Assembly (NCBI GenBank): GCA_029237695.1 | Contig: CM055279.1 | Coordinates: forward strand, 24,927,919-24,991,918 | Direction: 5' to 3' | From: Conchocele bisecta | Taxonomy: Eukaryota; Mollusca; Bivalvia; Lucinida; Thyasiridae | Length of the DNA: 64,000 bases | In this document: positions 53,904-64,000 of the stretch, piece by piece | Numbering within the stretch: the stretch's first letter is position 1 | Layout: each line of letters begins with the position of its first letter | Notes under the pieces: generated by a model | What the model saw: the letters and a program-made list of their open reading frames with translations, nothing else | Databases searched by the model: none | What the model was told of the DNA's origin: nothing | Position numbers and translations under genes: made by a program

Positions 53904-53914
53904 ATCTCCCTTGA
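53904..53914 (+). CDS. Secreted mucin-like C-type lectin gene, possible terminal exon
   Basis: A strong acceptor (CCTCTCTATTTACAG, ending 53903) is followed by ATCTCCCTTGA. Joined to exon 7 in phase 1 it gives HLP and a stop three residues after the CTLD. This is the first good acceptor downstream. An alternative frame here (ISLERTKKKDSSVDDIG) is open but out of phase with the exon 7 donor. The 3' UTR would run into a family C element. Confidence 0.4.
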
Positions 53915-53966
53915 AAGGACGAAGAAAAAAGACTCGAGTGTCGATGACATCGGTCCGCACACTACT

Positions 53967-54475
53967 GTCTGTTTCACGAAACCTGCACAAATTTTACCGC
54001 CATATAAACAATGCACAAACATTATTTTTTAGCCTTCTTTTTATTTCGTGAAATGTGGTCAAATATTGATTTTATTACGAAACATTGATATGCCTATGGG
54101 AATTTATCATGGGGGAAAATGAGATGGATAAGCTGTGGGACGAGTAAAAAACGATATTTTTGTTTTAATTGACTTCGAAAACTGGCCAGATAGCTTAGAA
54201 ATTATCTAACTAAGAAAACAAAAGTTAGATTTTGAAAATCGGTCCAGTATTTCTGAAATTCAAAAATGTCCCCATGTTAAATCTCCTGTGACGATGTCTG
54301 CACTGTATGGGGATTTAACATAATGAATTTGTTTTTTCGCAATACAATCAATATTTGACCAAATAAAAGGAAGGCTCATTCTTAAATTTTTCTTTAATTT
54401 AATATTATCGAAAATATATTGTTTTGGCATTGTTTATATAGTCGTAACATTTGGGCAGCTTTCGTGAAACAGACA
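53967..54475. repeat. MITE family C, copy 4
   Basis: The ends are CTGTCTGTTTCACGAAACCT and CAGCTTTCGTGAAACAGACA, with conserved inner blocks. Confidence 0.85.
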
Positions 54476-54527
54476 GTAAACAACTGTCGCACCGTAATAT
54501 TGTAGCCACATGACAAATAAACTGGGG

Positions 54528-54733
54528 ACCGTTTCAGTAAACGTCGTACGACTAAAATGTTCGTAAGTGCAAAATTATGATAGTCTGCAAATTTCACATT
54601 AACGTTGTTTTCTTGTAAATAATTATTGGATTTACATTTACAAATGTAAATCCATCAATCGAACTATTCAGATGATTCTAAATGTGCACTTACGAACATT
54701 TTAGTCGTACGCAGTTTAGTGAAACAGCCCTTA
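54528..54733. repeat. MITE family H, copy 3
   Basis: The ends are GACCGTTTCAGTAAACGTCG and CGCAGTTTAGTGAAACAGCC. The central arm is shortened to TGGATTTACATTTACAAATG. Confidence 0.85.
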
Positions 54734-54820
54734 TCTGTTGTCGGAAATCTGAGACTGATGTGTATTCTCCGTTCCTCCAGTCACAGACAAATTAAATGCC
54801 AAACAGTGCAAGATTTGATC

Positions 54821-55096
54821 TGTAGCCTATTTCATCAATATTGCAAAGTATACTTTACTAGCAAAGTATACTTTGAGGGAGTAATCATTTATTTTTCAAA
54901 TGCATATATTTCATGATTAAAAGTATGCAGAATTATTATACTTAATTTATTACATTATCACAGCCAAATTGGCTGTGATAATGTAATAAATTCAGTATAA
55001 TAAAAATTAATAAATTTATCATAAAATTGAAAATTTCTCCCTCAAAGTATACTTTGTTAGTAAAGTATACTTTGCAATGTTGATGGAATATGCTAC
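54821..55096. repeat. MITE family G, copy 4
   Basis: Both ends and the central ATTATCACAGCCAAATTGGC palindrome are intact. Confidence 0.9.
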
Positions 55097-55488
55097 AGAC
55101 TACGCCGTCTGATCGGCATTTGTTGAGTGCAAATATGATAAGGTTCGTTTCATCGGTAGATGTGCATAGTCATTTGTACACATACCATGCATGTGTTGGT
55201 TTTGCTTTAATTTATAATTAATATACGTGCACAAAATAAGGAAAATATGTAACGGCGAGCATTTGTCAGACAACCAAGTAGTTCAACGATAAAACGACGA
55301 AATTCGTTAAATTTGGGAGGTGATTATTCTAACAGGTGTGTTAGCCCACTGACCGTTCCAAGTCGGGTCCCTTACCGCTATGGTGACTTGCATTGTGGTG
55401 ATATATCTTTAGATTTGCTTACTGAGGAAGTGTTTGCATTGTTTTATTCTGTTTGACTCTTGTGTCGTGCAACGTATATATTTTCCAG

Positions 55489-55871
55489 GGGGCCGTTTCA
55501 CTAAACTTCTTACAACTAAAATGCTCGTAAGTGCAATAAATGATTACTCCCTCAAAGTATACCTCAGTAGCCGATTTCAACAACATTTCAAAGTATACTT
55601 TTCTAGCAAAGTATACATTCAGGGAGTAATCGTTTATTTTTCCTGAAATGCATTATTTCATATAGAACTAACAACTGCATATATTTGATGATTACAAGTA
55701 TGCAGAATTATTATACTGAATGTATTACATTATCACAGCGGAAATGGCTGTGATTATGTAATAAATTCCGTATAATAAAACTTAATAAATTTATTCTTAA
55801 ATTGAAAATTTCTCCCTCAACGTATACTTTGCTGGAAAAATATACTTTGCAATGTTGGTGAAATAGCATAC
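55489..55871. repeat. Family H end joined to family G, copy 5
   Basis: 55489-55535 is one end of family H (GGGGGCCGTTTCACTAAACT). It runs into AATGATTACTCCCTCAAAGT, an inverted end fragment of G, and then a complete G copy from 55567 to 55871. Confidence 0.75.
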
Positions 55872-56023
55872 AGATCTTCCGCAGTTTTTCTGAAAGTGTG
55901 TTATCAGCAGATAACATCCAAGTACATACATGTATGTATATATGTTTGGATCTGTCTGTGTCTAGATTATGTTGCGGGTTATTATGGTAGACCATATGAA
56001 CCTCAGTCATTATTAATGCACCC

Positions 56024-56850
56024 GCCCTCACAGTGGCACATCACGGTGCACCAGGGTACATCCTGACAACATTAGCAATTACCTTTGCATTTTTTTTCTC
56101 GCATACGCAATGTAAGCAGCAAGGCGGGGACATGGCTGGTATCAGCTGACAGTTTCCAGCAGGGTGTCTAGACATGTGTCTCTGGATCATGAACCTACCT
56201 CCAATGAGAGGCAACTGTAAGATCCTGTTTCCGCTAGCGTTCCAGTTTCCAGAGGAATCCTTCCTTAAAACGAGATACTGTTGCATGCTAGATCAGCCTT
56301 TCTTGGTCAACACGAGCACAATCCATAATTCCAGATGCTTCATGTTCATGGAGTCGATGGTCGGGAGAATCTGGTCCTCAATTAGTGCAATGGGTGTCTC
56401 TGAGAGATCAGGATGTATATGTACCTCGAATTCTACCCAGACTGTCTTTTTGTCTGATACCCAGAAAGGTAGATGTTGTATCACAACCACTTGTAAACGG
56501 AGGCGATGACGTTAGATGTGCTTATTGCAACCCAAAGCTCGGTTAGAAACATTGGCGAAATGGCAACAAGCCTATCGCGACAATATCAATATCGACAGTC
56601 TGTAACATCGCGTTGATATGTCATTGCTGCGCAATTTCTGATAGATGCAGAAAGATCCGACTCTGCCTCTTGGTGGAAGCAGGGGTTCATGCAGCTCAGG
56701 TCTGCTGTAGTGTTGCATGTTAACACATTGTCACCGTTCGTGGTGTACACATCCACATGGGTGAGCAGCATTGAAGCAGTTTCGACTGCGGACTTGGCAA
56801 GGAAATGGAATAGCTGCACCGTGTTGTCCTGGTTAGCAAATGAACTTCTT
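56024..56850 (-). pseudogene. Decayed transposon-type ORF with HEEAD-like and CXC-like blocks
   Basis: Read leftward, several frames hold the ordered blocks of an ORF repeated in many invertebrate genomes: QLFHFLAKSAVE (56819), MNPCFHQEAESD (about 56695, from a PC.HEEADSR motif), KKTVWVEFEVH then PTIDSMNMKHLELW (56460-56325), and a Cys-rich tail, KCKGNC, CCQDVPWC, TVMCHCEGGC (about 56100-56024), resembling a tesmin/TSO1-like CXC region. Frameshifts and stops separate the blocks, so it is dead. The family is named from memory of its motif order, not a search. It is probably a mobile-element gene, upstream part missing. Confidence 0.6.
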
Positions 56851-57179
56851 CCAGTAGTGTAGAACCAGTCTCAGAGCTTCGACGATAGCAGTCGCACCTT
56901 GGGTGCCCGGCTCTCAGGATACATGTCATGCAGACGCATTGTCCAGCCACATTGGTTGTTATAGTTGTAGATTTGCAGACGTTACTTATGGTGAGTGGAA
57001 TGAAATGACAACTAACATACTACTCAAGTTAACTAGCCTTAATTTGTCTCACCATGTGCACCACATAACAGCATCAGCACCGTCCATGCTCTTCGTGTGG
57101 AGATGTGTCGTTCGAAATTCCAAGGCAAGGTAGTAGAATATCGAACGTTGGCGTGATTTGGAAATGGAAAGGATTTCGC

Positions 57180-57965
57180 TGATTTTCAAACCGAATGAAG
57201 TCGTTCATGTTGAAATCGGGGCGAGATTGAATCGTCATGAGGAGTTGCTGAAAGTTTGCTGAACTTTAGGTTTGAGTCAGTGCGCTTCGCAAAGAGGAAG
57301 AGGCATGCCTTGTTGATTGTTCAGATAACAGCTGGGACTAGAATGCGTCAAGCAGCAGAAGAACACAGATGAAAGTTGTTGCTGTGTGTCTGATGTACCG
57401 GTGCCAAATTTGAACTCTCGTTTGAAAGAAATGTGACGTATTGTGTATTCACATTGTACGAGTGGGTGGGCGGGCACATATTTTCCGCGCAATGACTAGA
57501 GTTATGCTTGACGGATTGCAACCACATTCAGAAGACATGTTTATCATGGCAAGATGAAGAACTATATTGTGTTTCAAAATGTTTGATGACTTATCTCCCG
57601 TTAGTGGCGATTTTGATTAATGTTCGCACTCTGTATCCTTGTCCGCACAATAACTGGAGTTCTACTTGACACATAACAACCAAATGTGGTACACATGTTT
57701 GTCATGGCAAGAGAAAGAACCCTATTGGTTTTCAGCGAGTTATCTCCCCTTGCTGACTGGCCATGATTCGACGTGCCTCGATAGTGTTACCTTCGACACT
57801 CTTGTTCAATTTGCGTTAACAAAGTAAGTTTTAGTTCAGAGGGTATACACGTCAGTGTTACTGATTTCTGTTTCCATTCTTTCCATTCCTTCCTTGTATA
57901 CTAACTGCACCTCAACGGGTGTATATTGCGACCTTCGGCACTCTTGTTCCTGCCTCCGTTGATTA
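57180..57965. repeat. Dispersed repeat with two diverged units, ending ACTCTTGTT
   Basis: Two diverged units (about 57480 and 57645) share CGCACAATAACTGGAGTTCT-like, CATGTTTATCATGGCAAGA and AGAACCCTATTG-like blocks, with TTATCTCCCGTTAG / TTATCTCCCCTTGC. The right part ends with TTCGACACTCTTGTTC and TTCGGCACTCTTGTTC. Confidence 0.55.
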
Positions 57966-58379
57966 TTTCTGAAAAAGCACTGCACCACAAAACACATTTT
58001 TTTCACAGTGTTTTGTAACTATCAGCATGCTGACAGGTCTGTCATCTTCGGACAAGATTGTGTGCTGTAGATCGTTTTCGGAAATGTAAATACGCTGAAA
58101 AGCCATCAATTTGACATGGATATGCGTGCAGACAATCGGCAGAATGGATACATGTACAAAATAAACAAAGATGTCACCATCATTCAGGCGGTCTTATCTG
58201 ACTTTTCCAGAACCAATTTGACAATTAAATAGCCAGAAACACGTACAAATACATATTTGTTTTTTTTGTCATTGTTTCTTGAACATGACCTTGACCTTGA
58301 AAGTGTGACCTTGACCTAAATTGTTTCAACACATTTATAAATTTAATCAGCGCCCTCAACTCATGTACTAAACACCATG

Positions 58380-58620
58380 GGCCCGTTTCACTAAACTTCT
58401 TACGACTAAAATGTTCGTAAGTTCAAATTTAGGATCGTCTGGAGATTTCAATTGATGGATTTACATTTATTGAGCATAGGCTGCATATGCAGCCTATGCT
58501 CAATAAATGTAAATCCAATAATTGTTTTCAAGAAAACACTGTTAATAGGAACTTTACAGACTATCATAAGTGTGCACTTACGAACATGTTAGTCGTACGA
58601 AGTTTAGTGAAACGGCCCCC
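58380..58620. repeat. MITE family H, copy 4
   Basis: The ends are GGGCCCGTTTCACTAAACTT and AAGTTTAGTGAAACGGCCCC. The core is the perfect palindrome TTGAGCATAGGCTGCATATG and its complement. Confidence 0.92.
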
Positions 58621-59826
58621 ATGTTTATGAAACTAGCACCACATAGAGCTTAAATATGCCGATAACTGGTTTTGATTGGCGGCCATCTTGGATTTGGCAT
58701 AATATGGATGATAAGGTGAAAACTCACGATTGCTTCCATCACAATTCTTGAAAGGAATAACATAAATATCATCTGTGCTAAATTTAGGAAAGTTAGCCAG
58801 ATGTGTGAATTTATGGCCTTTTGTCACTATTGAGGGACGGTAGTTTCCCAAAAGGATGACATCCTGACTTGATGACAAAGTGAGATGACACCTGCGCAAG
58901 ACAATCGCATTTGTCTTCATAGTCAGATTATATAAAGTAGCACACGCCTGCAACGTGATAAACAATCCTATTTCTAGAGCGGAATAAACATTATTACACA
59001 GCCTTGACGTTGTTTATTAATTCTAACTAGGAAGGCCTTGAATAAAAACTCAATGACTGATACAACTATTCAGAAATTCCATACCGAATACAAAGTAAAA
59101 TTCTAGTTTGTTTTCAGTGAACAGGTCAGACATCTTCAATATTCTTAACTTATAGAATGTATTATTTTATTGCATAACATAGACCTTCACAGTGTAATAA
59201 TACGGTGAACTAACAATCTTAATACACAATAGTGTAATAAATAGCCAAATGGGGTCGCTACAGAAAACACGATAGGTGGTCATTATAGCATTACAACGTA
59301 GTGTGCTGTTCTTATGCTCTAAATACTAACAGTTGTGTTGATTTAATAGGAAATGTATTGAACTCGTTGACCGATTGCATAAGAAACAACTCAACATAGC
59401 ATCGTTTCTTATGAAATCAGTAAACTCGTTTAACCAGAAAATGTGGTCGGTCGACGCACGTAGGGCCCCTATATGTGATTTGAGAAACTCTTACAAAATC
59501 TTGCAAAAAATAAACGGACGGACAGTCGGACAGAGAGACATACGGACAGACAGGGCGAAACCTATAGGGCACCGCCGAATTTCAGTGAGGCCCTAATAAA
59601 TATCATATTACGTCATCACTCATGTAAGATCTTCTATATAAACATGTAATTTAGAGAATCTCGGCAACGCGATCACGCTGTCGCCTTCCATGAACTGAAT
59701 ATCTCGTGTTTAAAGCTAAAATTCAACACGGGTTATACTACAGGGTGACGTATTGTTTGGCCTTTCTTACAGTTATTTACCAAAAAAAAATCCATTATTT
59801 ACATCACGCTGTAGAATACTACATTA
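58621..59826. other. Mostly unrecognised stretch
   Basis: A 110-codon minus frame (58633-58965) has a protein-like middle (LRRCHLTLSSSQDVILLGNY) but ends in a motif from the CCAAGATGGCCGCC-type repeats. I do not call it. 59450-59600 has AAACGGACGGACAGTCGGAC, typical of dispersed-repeat ends. No exon supported. Confidence 0.35.
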
Positions 59827-60226
59827 ACAAGGTGTATGATCACGTGGTACTAACAACAACAACAAGTACCGATTCAAAGTACGTATTATGTTATAGTGTC
59901 CTTATTACGTAACGGATTTTGATGAAATATAGCGTATCAAACGCGTCGTGTTAAGCTGCATTTGGTGGTCTCTGTATTTTCGCCCAAACGTCTGTCGTTT
60001 TTGCGAAGTATCGATTTTCGTGTCTCCAACACGGAAATCGATTCTTCGCAAAAAACGACATATGTCTGTGCCAAACTCCCTGTACCACCAAATGCAGCTC
60101 ATGAAGACGCGTTTGCTGCGCCATATTTCATCAAAATCCGTTGAATATTAAGAAATATATCAAATAATACTTACTTTGGAGTGGGCGACGTTGTTGTTGT
60201 TGTAACCACGTGATCATGCACCTTGA
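59827..60226. repeat. MITE family R, copy 5
   Basis: The ends are AAGGTGTATGATCACGTGGT and ACCACGTGATCATGCACCTT, with CAACAACAACAA and GTTGTTGTTGTT inside. The core hairpin is GTGTCCAACAC with ATCGATTTTCGTGT arms. Confidence 0.92.
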
Positions 60227-61141
60227 TTAATACATATGGCTGCAAAACATCCTGATTTAAGCATAAATAAACCATATGGATGCGATCAGCAAGTTTTTAT
60301 GCAGATACTGCTACCAATAAAACACACCTGTAATATAGAAATAACAGACCGATTTTGATGTAGCATATGTATATTTATGCTTCTACACAGGTCTCTACAC
60401 AGATTGTACATGTAAAACACAAGCTGTGCATATTATTTTCTACAGAATATGGTGTTATTTCCTTGTGTCAGTAGCTATCGGTTTATTTTATAGGTTTTTT
60501 TATTAGATTTCCATTGACTTTACATGGGGCCACAAGAAGGGTACAACAACCTTATAAACACCATGGACATTCTTTGAGAAGATTGCACCCAAATCTAGGG
60601 TCAAAGGAAAGCATGAAGATAGACGTCACCGCTGTCCTTTGATAATTTCATTGCACGCAATGGGGAATCATAGTCAGTTATTTGCCTTTGCAATCTATTT
60701 ATAGAAATCCGGTCCTATGCTGTAGTTCAGCGATTATTCCTTACTGAACAGAACACAAATTTACTTTTGCTAACATAGTAGACCCAGATCAGACTGCACT
60801 GATCTGAGTCTACACTGCTTGCCATAATATTAATACTTGTGAAAATATGAATCTGGCAAATAATGTAGTCCCAGATCAGATTGCGGTAGATATGTAGTAT
60901 GATCTGGATCAACACTAGTCGAAATCACTATAATTGCTCCTTTTCACATCGCATAGCATTCTACATTCGCTCTGTTTACAAGCAATAAAGCCCAAAACTA
61001 CACAATGTGGACCGGATTCTATAAATAAATTCAACGGGAGATAACTACATGTAGCTACAATCCCCCATTCATGCATATGGCCTAAACACACAGATAGAAC
61101 TGTATATTAAACATATAGCGTTTAGGGGTCATTTCACTCAC
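60227..61141. other. Non-genic stretch with a family B-like remnant
   Basis: 60775-60925 has GTAGACCCAGATCAGACTGC and CTGATCTGAGTCTACACTG, a decayed inverted pair like the inside of family B. Nothing else recognised. Confidence 0.4.
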
Positions 61142-61253
61142 CGCCTGTAAAAGCATAAACATTGGAATCACACATTGAGTTACAATGTCTTTGACGACTG
61201 GATCATGCCGTCTTCTCACCAACTTGTCAACACCCGGTGACCATTTCGTTTTT
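61142..61253 (-). CDS. Orphan exon candidate, unrecognised
   Basis: On the minus strand, a strong acceptor (TTTCCTTTCCTGTCAG) precedes 112 bases with one open frame, KTKWSPGVDKLVRRRHDPVV and KDIVTQCVIPMFMLLQA, then a consensus donor (GCG|GTGAGT). The frame enters in phase 2 and leaves in phase 0. The composition, with a basic stretch (LVRRRHD) followed by a hydrophobic one (VIPMFMLL), and the two good splice sites suggest a genuine internal exon. The family is unknown and no partner exon was found nearby. Confidence 0.35.
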
Positions 61254-62629
61254 CTGACAGGAAAGGAAACATGACAGCGGGGTCAAAAATCATCACGTCA
61301 CAACAGACGCAGAGCCGCATCACACTTCATTTACATGTGTCCTGCCACACAAAATAATCCATTCCAAACTGCAGATATTGGCTGTGTACTAGAGCCCCTG
61401 TGTAAACACTGTCTCCACATGCATTAATAAACCACATCAGTGCACCCGAACCTGCCTCAAAGCACCTGCAACACAAACATATGCATTTTTCTCCGGACTA
61501 TTTTTTGAGGGTACCGACCCGGAAGCAGTCTATCTGTGTACTGAGGTCTGTCAGAATGGGGCAAATGTGAAAAAAAAATAAATATAAGCTCAGACATATC
61601 AAGTAGCCAGTTTGCAATGAGAACCAAGTGGCTTTTTTGAAATCTGCCACTCTGCGACTAAAATGTGCACACACGAATCACATGATGTAAATCCCGCATT
61701 CTCATGTTCCGAGGGCACGGCCGAGGCAATGCTACGTCTGTTCGTAAAAAATCCATATCTCATGCAGTTTTTGACATTTTGTAATGAAATAAAAAGGACT
61801 GGACAGGCATTTGATGGTACTATTGTGCAGAATGTGAAATATTAATACAGGCCTTTAAAAACAATGGACAATTTCCAAAAATTAAATAAATTATTAAATT
61901 TTAAATTAAAATTTTGAATGTCGGAATCAAATGCGAGCACTTTTTTTCAGATATATTTTCCATATGGTGCCAATATTGAACTAACAAGTACCAAATGTTA
62001 CATGTGTCACATATTCAATCATCTAGGACAGCAGAGAATGAAGCTATGGCGATGTAAAACAACACTATGGATATTCATGTTATGATTTTTCGTGCATTGT
62101 CGGGTCACCAGTCACGAGTCACATTGTCTGCATGCACGACCAACACTAGCTATGTGCCAATCTGCCTCATGTACCGAGTGTTAACCCTAAATAGGTAAAA
62201 AAAAAAAAAAATCTAATATGGCGTACATGTAATTTTTTTATACTTTCTATGCTGCTTTAACTGGGTGTTCGGCATGTTTGTCCGCAGATATACCACCAAG
62301 ACTAGACTCAAACCCACAACATTAGCAGTGGTGTGGCAACACAGGCAAATGCATTTGCTAATCTGACCTGTGTGGCATGCAGCAAGACATGCCTTCAGAT
62401 ATAGGCTATTGCATGTGTATTGCAGACTACAAACACAGCTTGCCCATGCAGCAGGGGAGATAACCACTGCAGGTGAAGTGTATTACTATTGCAGGAGTTG
62501 ATGTTTCAGAGACCAATTTGCTGCACAGGTGTGCAGTCTGATCTGGGTCTACACTATTGGGTACAAACAACATTCTGGCACTTGATATTTCTGCATAGCA
62601 AACATTGTAGACCCTGCTGACGATTTGAC
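61254..62629. other. Unrecognised stretch
   Basis: A short A run lies near 62197 and a CAGTCTGATCTGGGTCTACA motif near 62536 recalls family B. No gene, array or foldback with clear ends. Confidence 0.35.
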
Positions 62630-63330
62630 CAAGGTAGATACCTGCATGATAACCCGGATGATAGATGCGACTGTATCTTGCTACGCCGACGACCACTCCA
62701 AATGTGCTCCGGACTCCGTCGTTTGCGCTGGCGATGAAACCGACAACTGGCGGGCGGGCACGTTCGAAGTTCCTGGGCCCAAATCAGCTGCCACCACTGC
62801 AAATGAATGAAAGCGACAGTCAGCTGATGAGAGATATACTTAAAATGAGGCTGAGCGATCAGGCATTCAACATGACACGATACGGCTTATACAACGTAGA
62901 AGAATGAAGCATTCGACCGATCATGTGGAGTAAACCTGCCGAAAAATGTAAACTATTCGCGGAATTTCACAGCGAGGGTATCATTAACAATACTGAACTA
63001 TAACTGTGGCATTGCAGACTCTATACGACAAAAGCGGAGTCGCATATCGGGAGGGCGCTCGACTTCTCTGCACGTGCAAACACTGCATTGAACCGTCTGA
63101 ACACCGAGTACAACTTTCACAGAGACTATAGTAAGCGGCCAGAAGTTATTCGAAGGCGTCATCTGAAAAGAGGCTACGTGAAGAAGGCACATTTCCAGTA
63201 CAAGCAAGATGGGAGGATCTCGGACTACAGGAAATGACAACTAGACAATGTGGATCACAGCTACTCTAAAGGACAGAAGTTGCCACAGGACGAGGATGAG
63301 ATGCCGTCAACATCAGGAGATGCATAGGGG
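62630..63330 (+). pseudogene. Decayed transposon-type ORF, C-terminal part
   Basis: Blocks in order, in shifting frames: DATVSCYADDHSKCAPDSVV and CAGDETDNWRAG (62655-62765), then SDSQLMRDILKMRLSDQAFN and MTRYGLYNVEE (62813-62907), then ESHIGRALDFSARANTALNR, LNTEYNFHRDYSKRPEVIRR, RHLKRGYVKKAHFQYKQDGR and ISDYRK, an in-frame TGA, then QLDNVDHSYSKGQKLPQDED (63033-63300). This order (C.D...C..DS.VC.G...NW, then a LM..IL..RLS..A...TR block, then DYRK.QLD...SYSKGQ) matches repeated invertebrate ORFs of probable transposon origin (from memory, not searched). It has at least one frameshift and several stops, so it is a relic. Confidence 0.55.
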
Positions 63331-63841
63331 ATCCCATGACTGCGAGACGGGGTATTCCTTGCTGCATGGCTGACAGTATTATCTGCCTTGTAATTAGTAC
63401 TGACATGGAGACACTGTCAGTTAGGTAGCGGGTTATTTGTTTGCGAGGTAGTGGCTGTGTGGTTTTAACAAACATCGCCAGTCATTATCAGCAGACGATT
63501 ACCCATACCCAAATGCTGCAAATGGGATCCACAAACTGAATATAACATTGAATGTCAGTAACAAGGAGGGCATTATGGAATTTGCAACCGGCCAGTGTAG
63601 ATCAGATGAGCTTGCACTATTTCACCGAGTGATATATATGAAGTGCGTGTTTCGACGACCAGAGTAGATTAACCAAAACTTTTGCTGGGTCTGCACTGGT
63701 TGCAAACTCAATCATAAGGTACCTTTTCTACAATTACATGTACATGATCACTGCATGCTGTCTGTTTTTGCATGCCGGTTACACATGAAAGCAATGGAAA
63801 CATGTTGATTACTTATCTACTTACTACAACATCAAATTTAC
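63331..63841. other. Short inverted remnant and unrecognised sequence
   Basis: 63580-63712 has TTTGCAACCGGCCAGTGTAG at the left and GGTCTGCACTGGTTGCAAAC at the right, a foldback like the ends of family B. No gene. Confidence 0.4.
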
Positions 63842-64000
63842 CAGGCAGTCCGGATAGGCGCCATGGCCGACACAACAGCCATTCTGGAAACACAATTTTC
63901 TGCTATTATTTGTGGCCCGAGTCTCAAGGCTGAGATGTTCTACATTAATACAAAGTTTATTACCACAATCTACAGTTGCAGCCACATGGATCCGACCCTG
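63842..64000 (-). CDS. HNH-type zinc-loop (His-Me finger) coding fragment, cut by the window edge
   Basis: On the minus strand the frame is open from the window edge: GRIHVAATVDCGNKLCINVE, HLSLETRATNNSRKLCFQNG, CCVGHGAYPDCL. The pattern C-x4-C-x3-E-H-L-S-L-E...N-N-x-R-x-x-C...C-x-G-H-x-x-Y-P-x-C-L fits the zinc-binding loop of His-Me finger (HNH-like) endonucleases, spread in eukaryotes as selfish or transposon-linked genes (family knowledge). It ends at a good donor, CTG|GTAAAT, or reads six codons on to a TAG. Whether it is intact depends on sequence beyond 64000. The opposite frame (MADTTAILETQF) is taken as its shadow. Confidence 0.55.

Noticed and set aside
58633..58965. 110-codon minus frame
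   Set aside because: Its N-terminal part looks protein-like, but it ends in a known repeat motif, has no splice signals I trust and no recognised domain.
63863..64000. Plus-strand frame MADTTAILETQF in a good Kozak context, open to the window edge
   Set aside because: The opposite strand shows a recognisable Cys/His zinc-loop pattern over the same bases, so the plus frame is its shadow.

Overview
This is nuclear DNA of an animal, most likely a bivalve or related mollusc (inference). Genes are split into short GT-AG exons, introns are long and AT-rich, and most of the window is small inverted-repeat (MITE or foldback) elements nested in one another, with tandem arrays ending in molluscan-type dispersed repeats. 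No bacterial operon, rRNA, CRISPR or intact autonomous transposon is visible. A fixed-size gap of 500 N lies at 1937-2436.

Two host genes can be modelled. (1) On the minus strand, 13974-19352, three phase-compatible exons encode most of protein-S-isoprenylcysteine O-methyltransferase (ICMT). The N-terminal exon was not found. A partial duplicate of the last exon lies in the last intron. (2) On the plus strand, 35685-53914, eight exons join in frame into a secreted protein of about 422 residues: signal peptide, Cys-containing N-terminal domain, Thr/Ser-rich mucin-like linker, C-type lectin-like domain (CTLD). Its introns hold exon duplicates, one of them split by a MITE with a clean target-site duplication, and a hairpin-forming inverted copy of the end of exon 3.

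Layout: 1-13900, repeats, SINE-like copies and a 72-bp minisatellite. 13974-19352, ICMT. 19440-22960, tandem arrays. 22966-26505, a 3.5-kb element with CAGGG termini. 26861-30358, a 3.5-kb element with terminal inverted repeats over 500 bp long, carrying a PHD-finger-like exon. 30600-35600, MITEs and an inverted array. 35685-53914, the lectin gene. 54000-64000, MITEs, two decayed transposon ORFs, one orphan minus-strand exon candidate, and at the right edge an HNH-type zinc-loop coding fragment.

The two host genes have no evident functional link: ICMT methylates prenylated proteins in the ER, and the lectin-like protein is secreted. The main interest is structural: recurrent 5-bp target-site duplications, exon duplication and decay, and dateable nesting of MITEs. 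Repeat-family letters (A to S) are my own labels. Boundaries were read by eye and are accurate to a few bases where termini are given, otherwise to about 10-20 bases.
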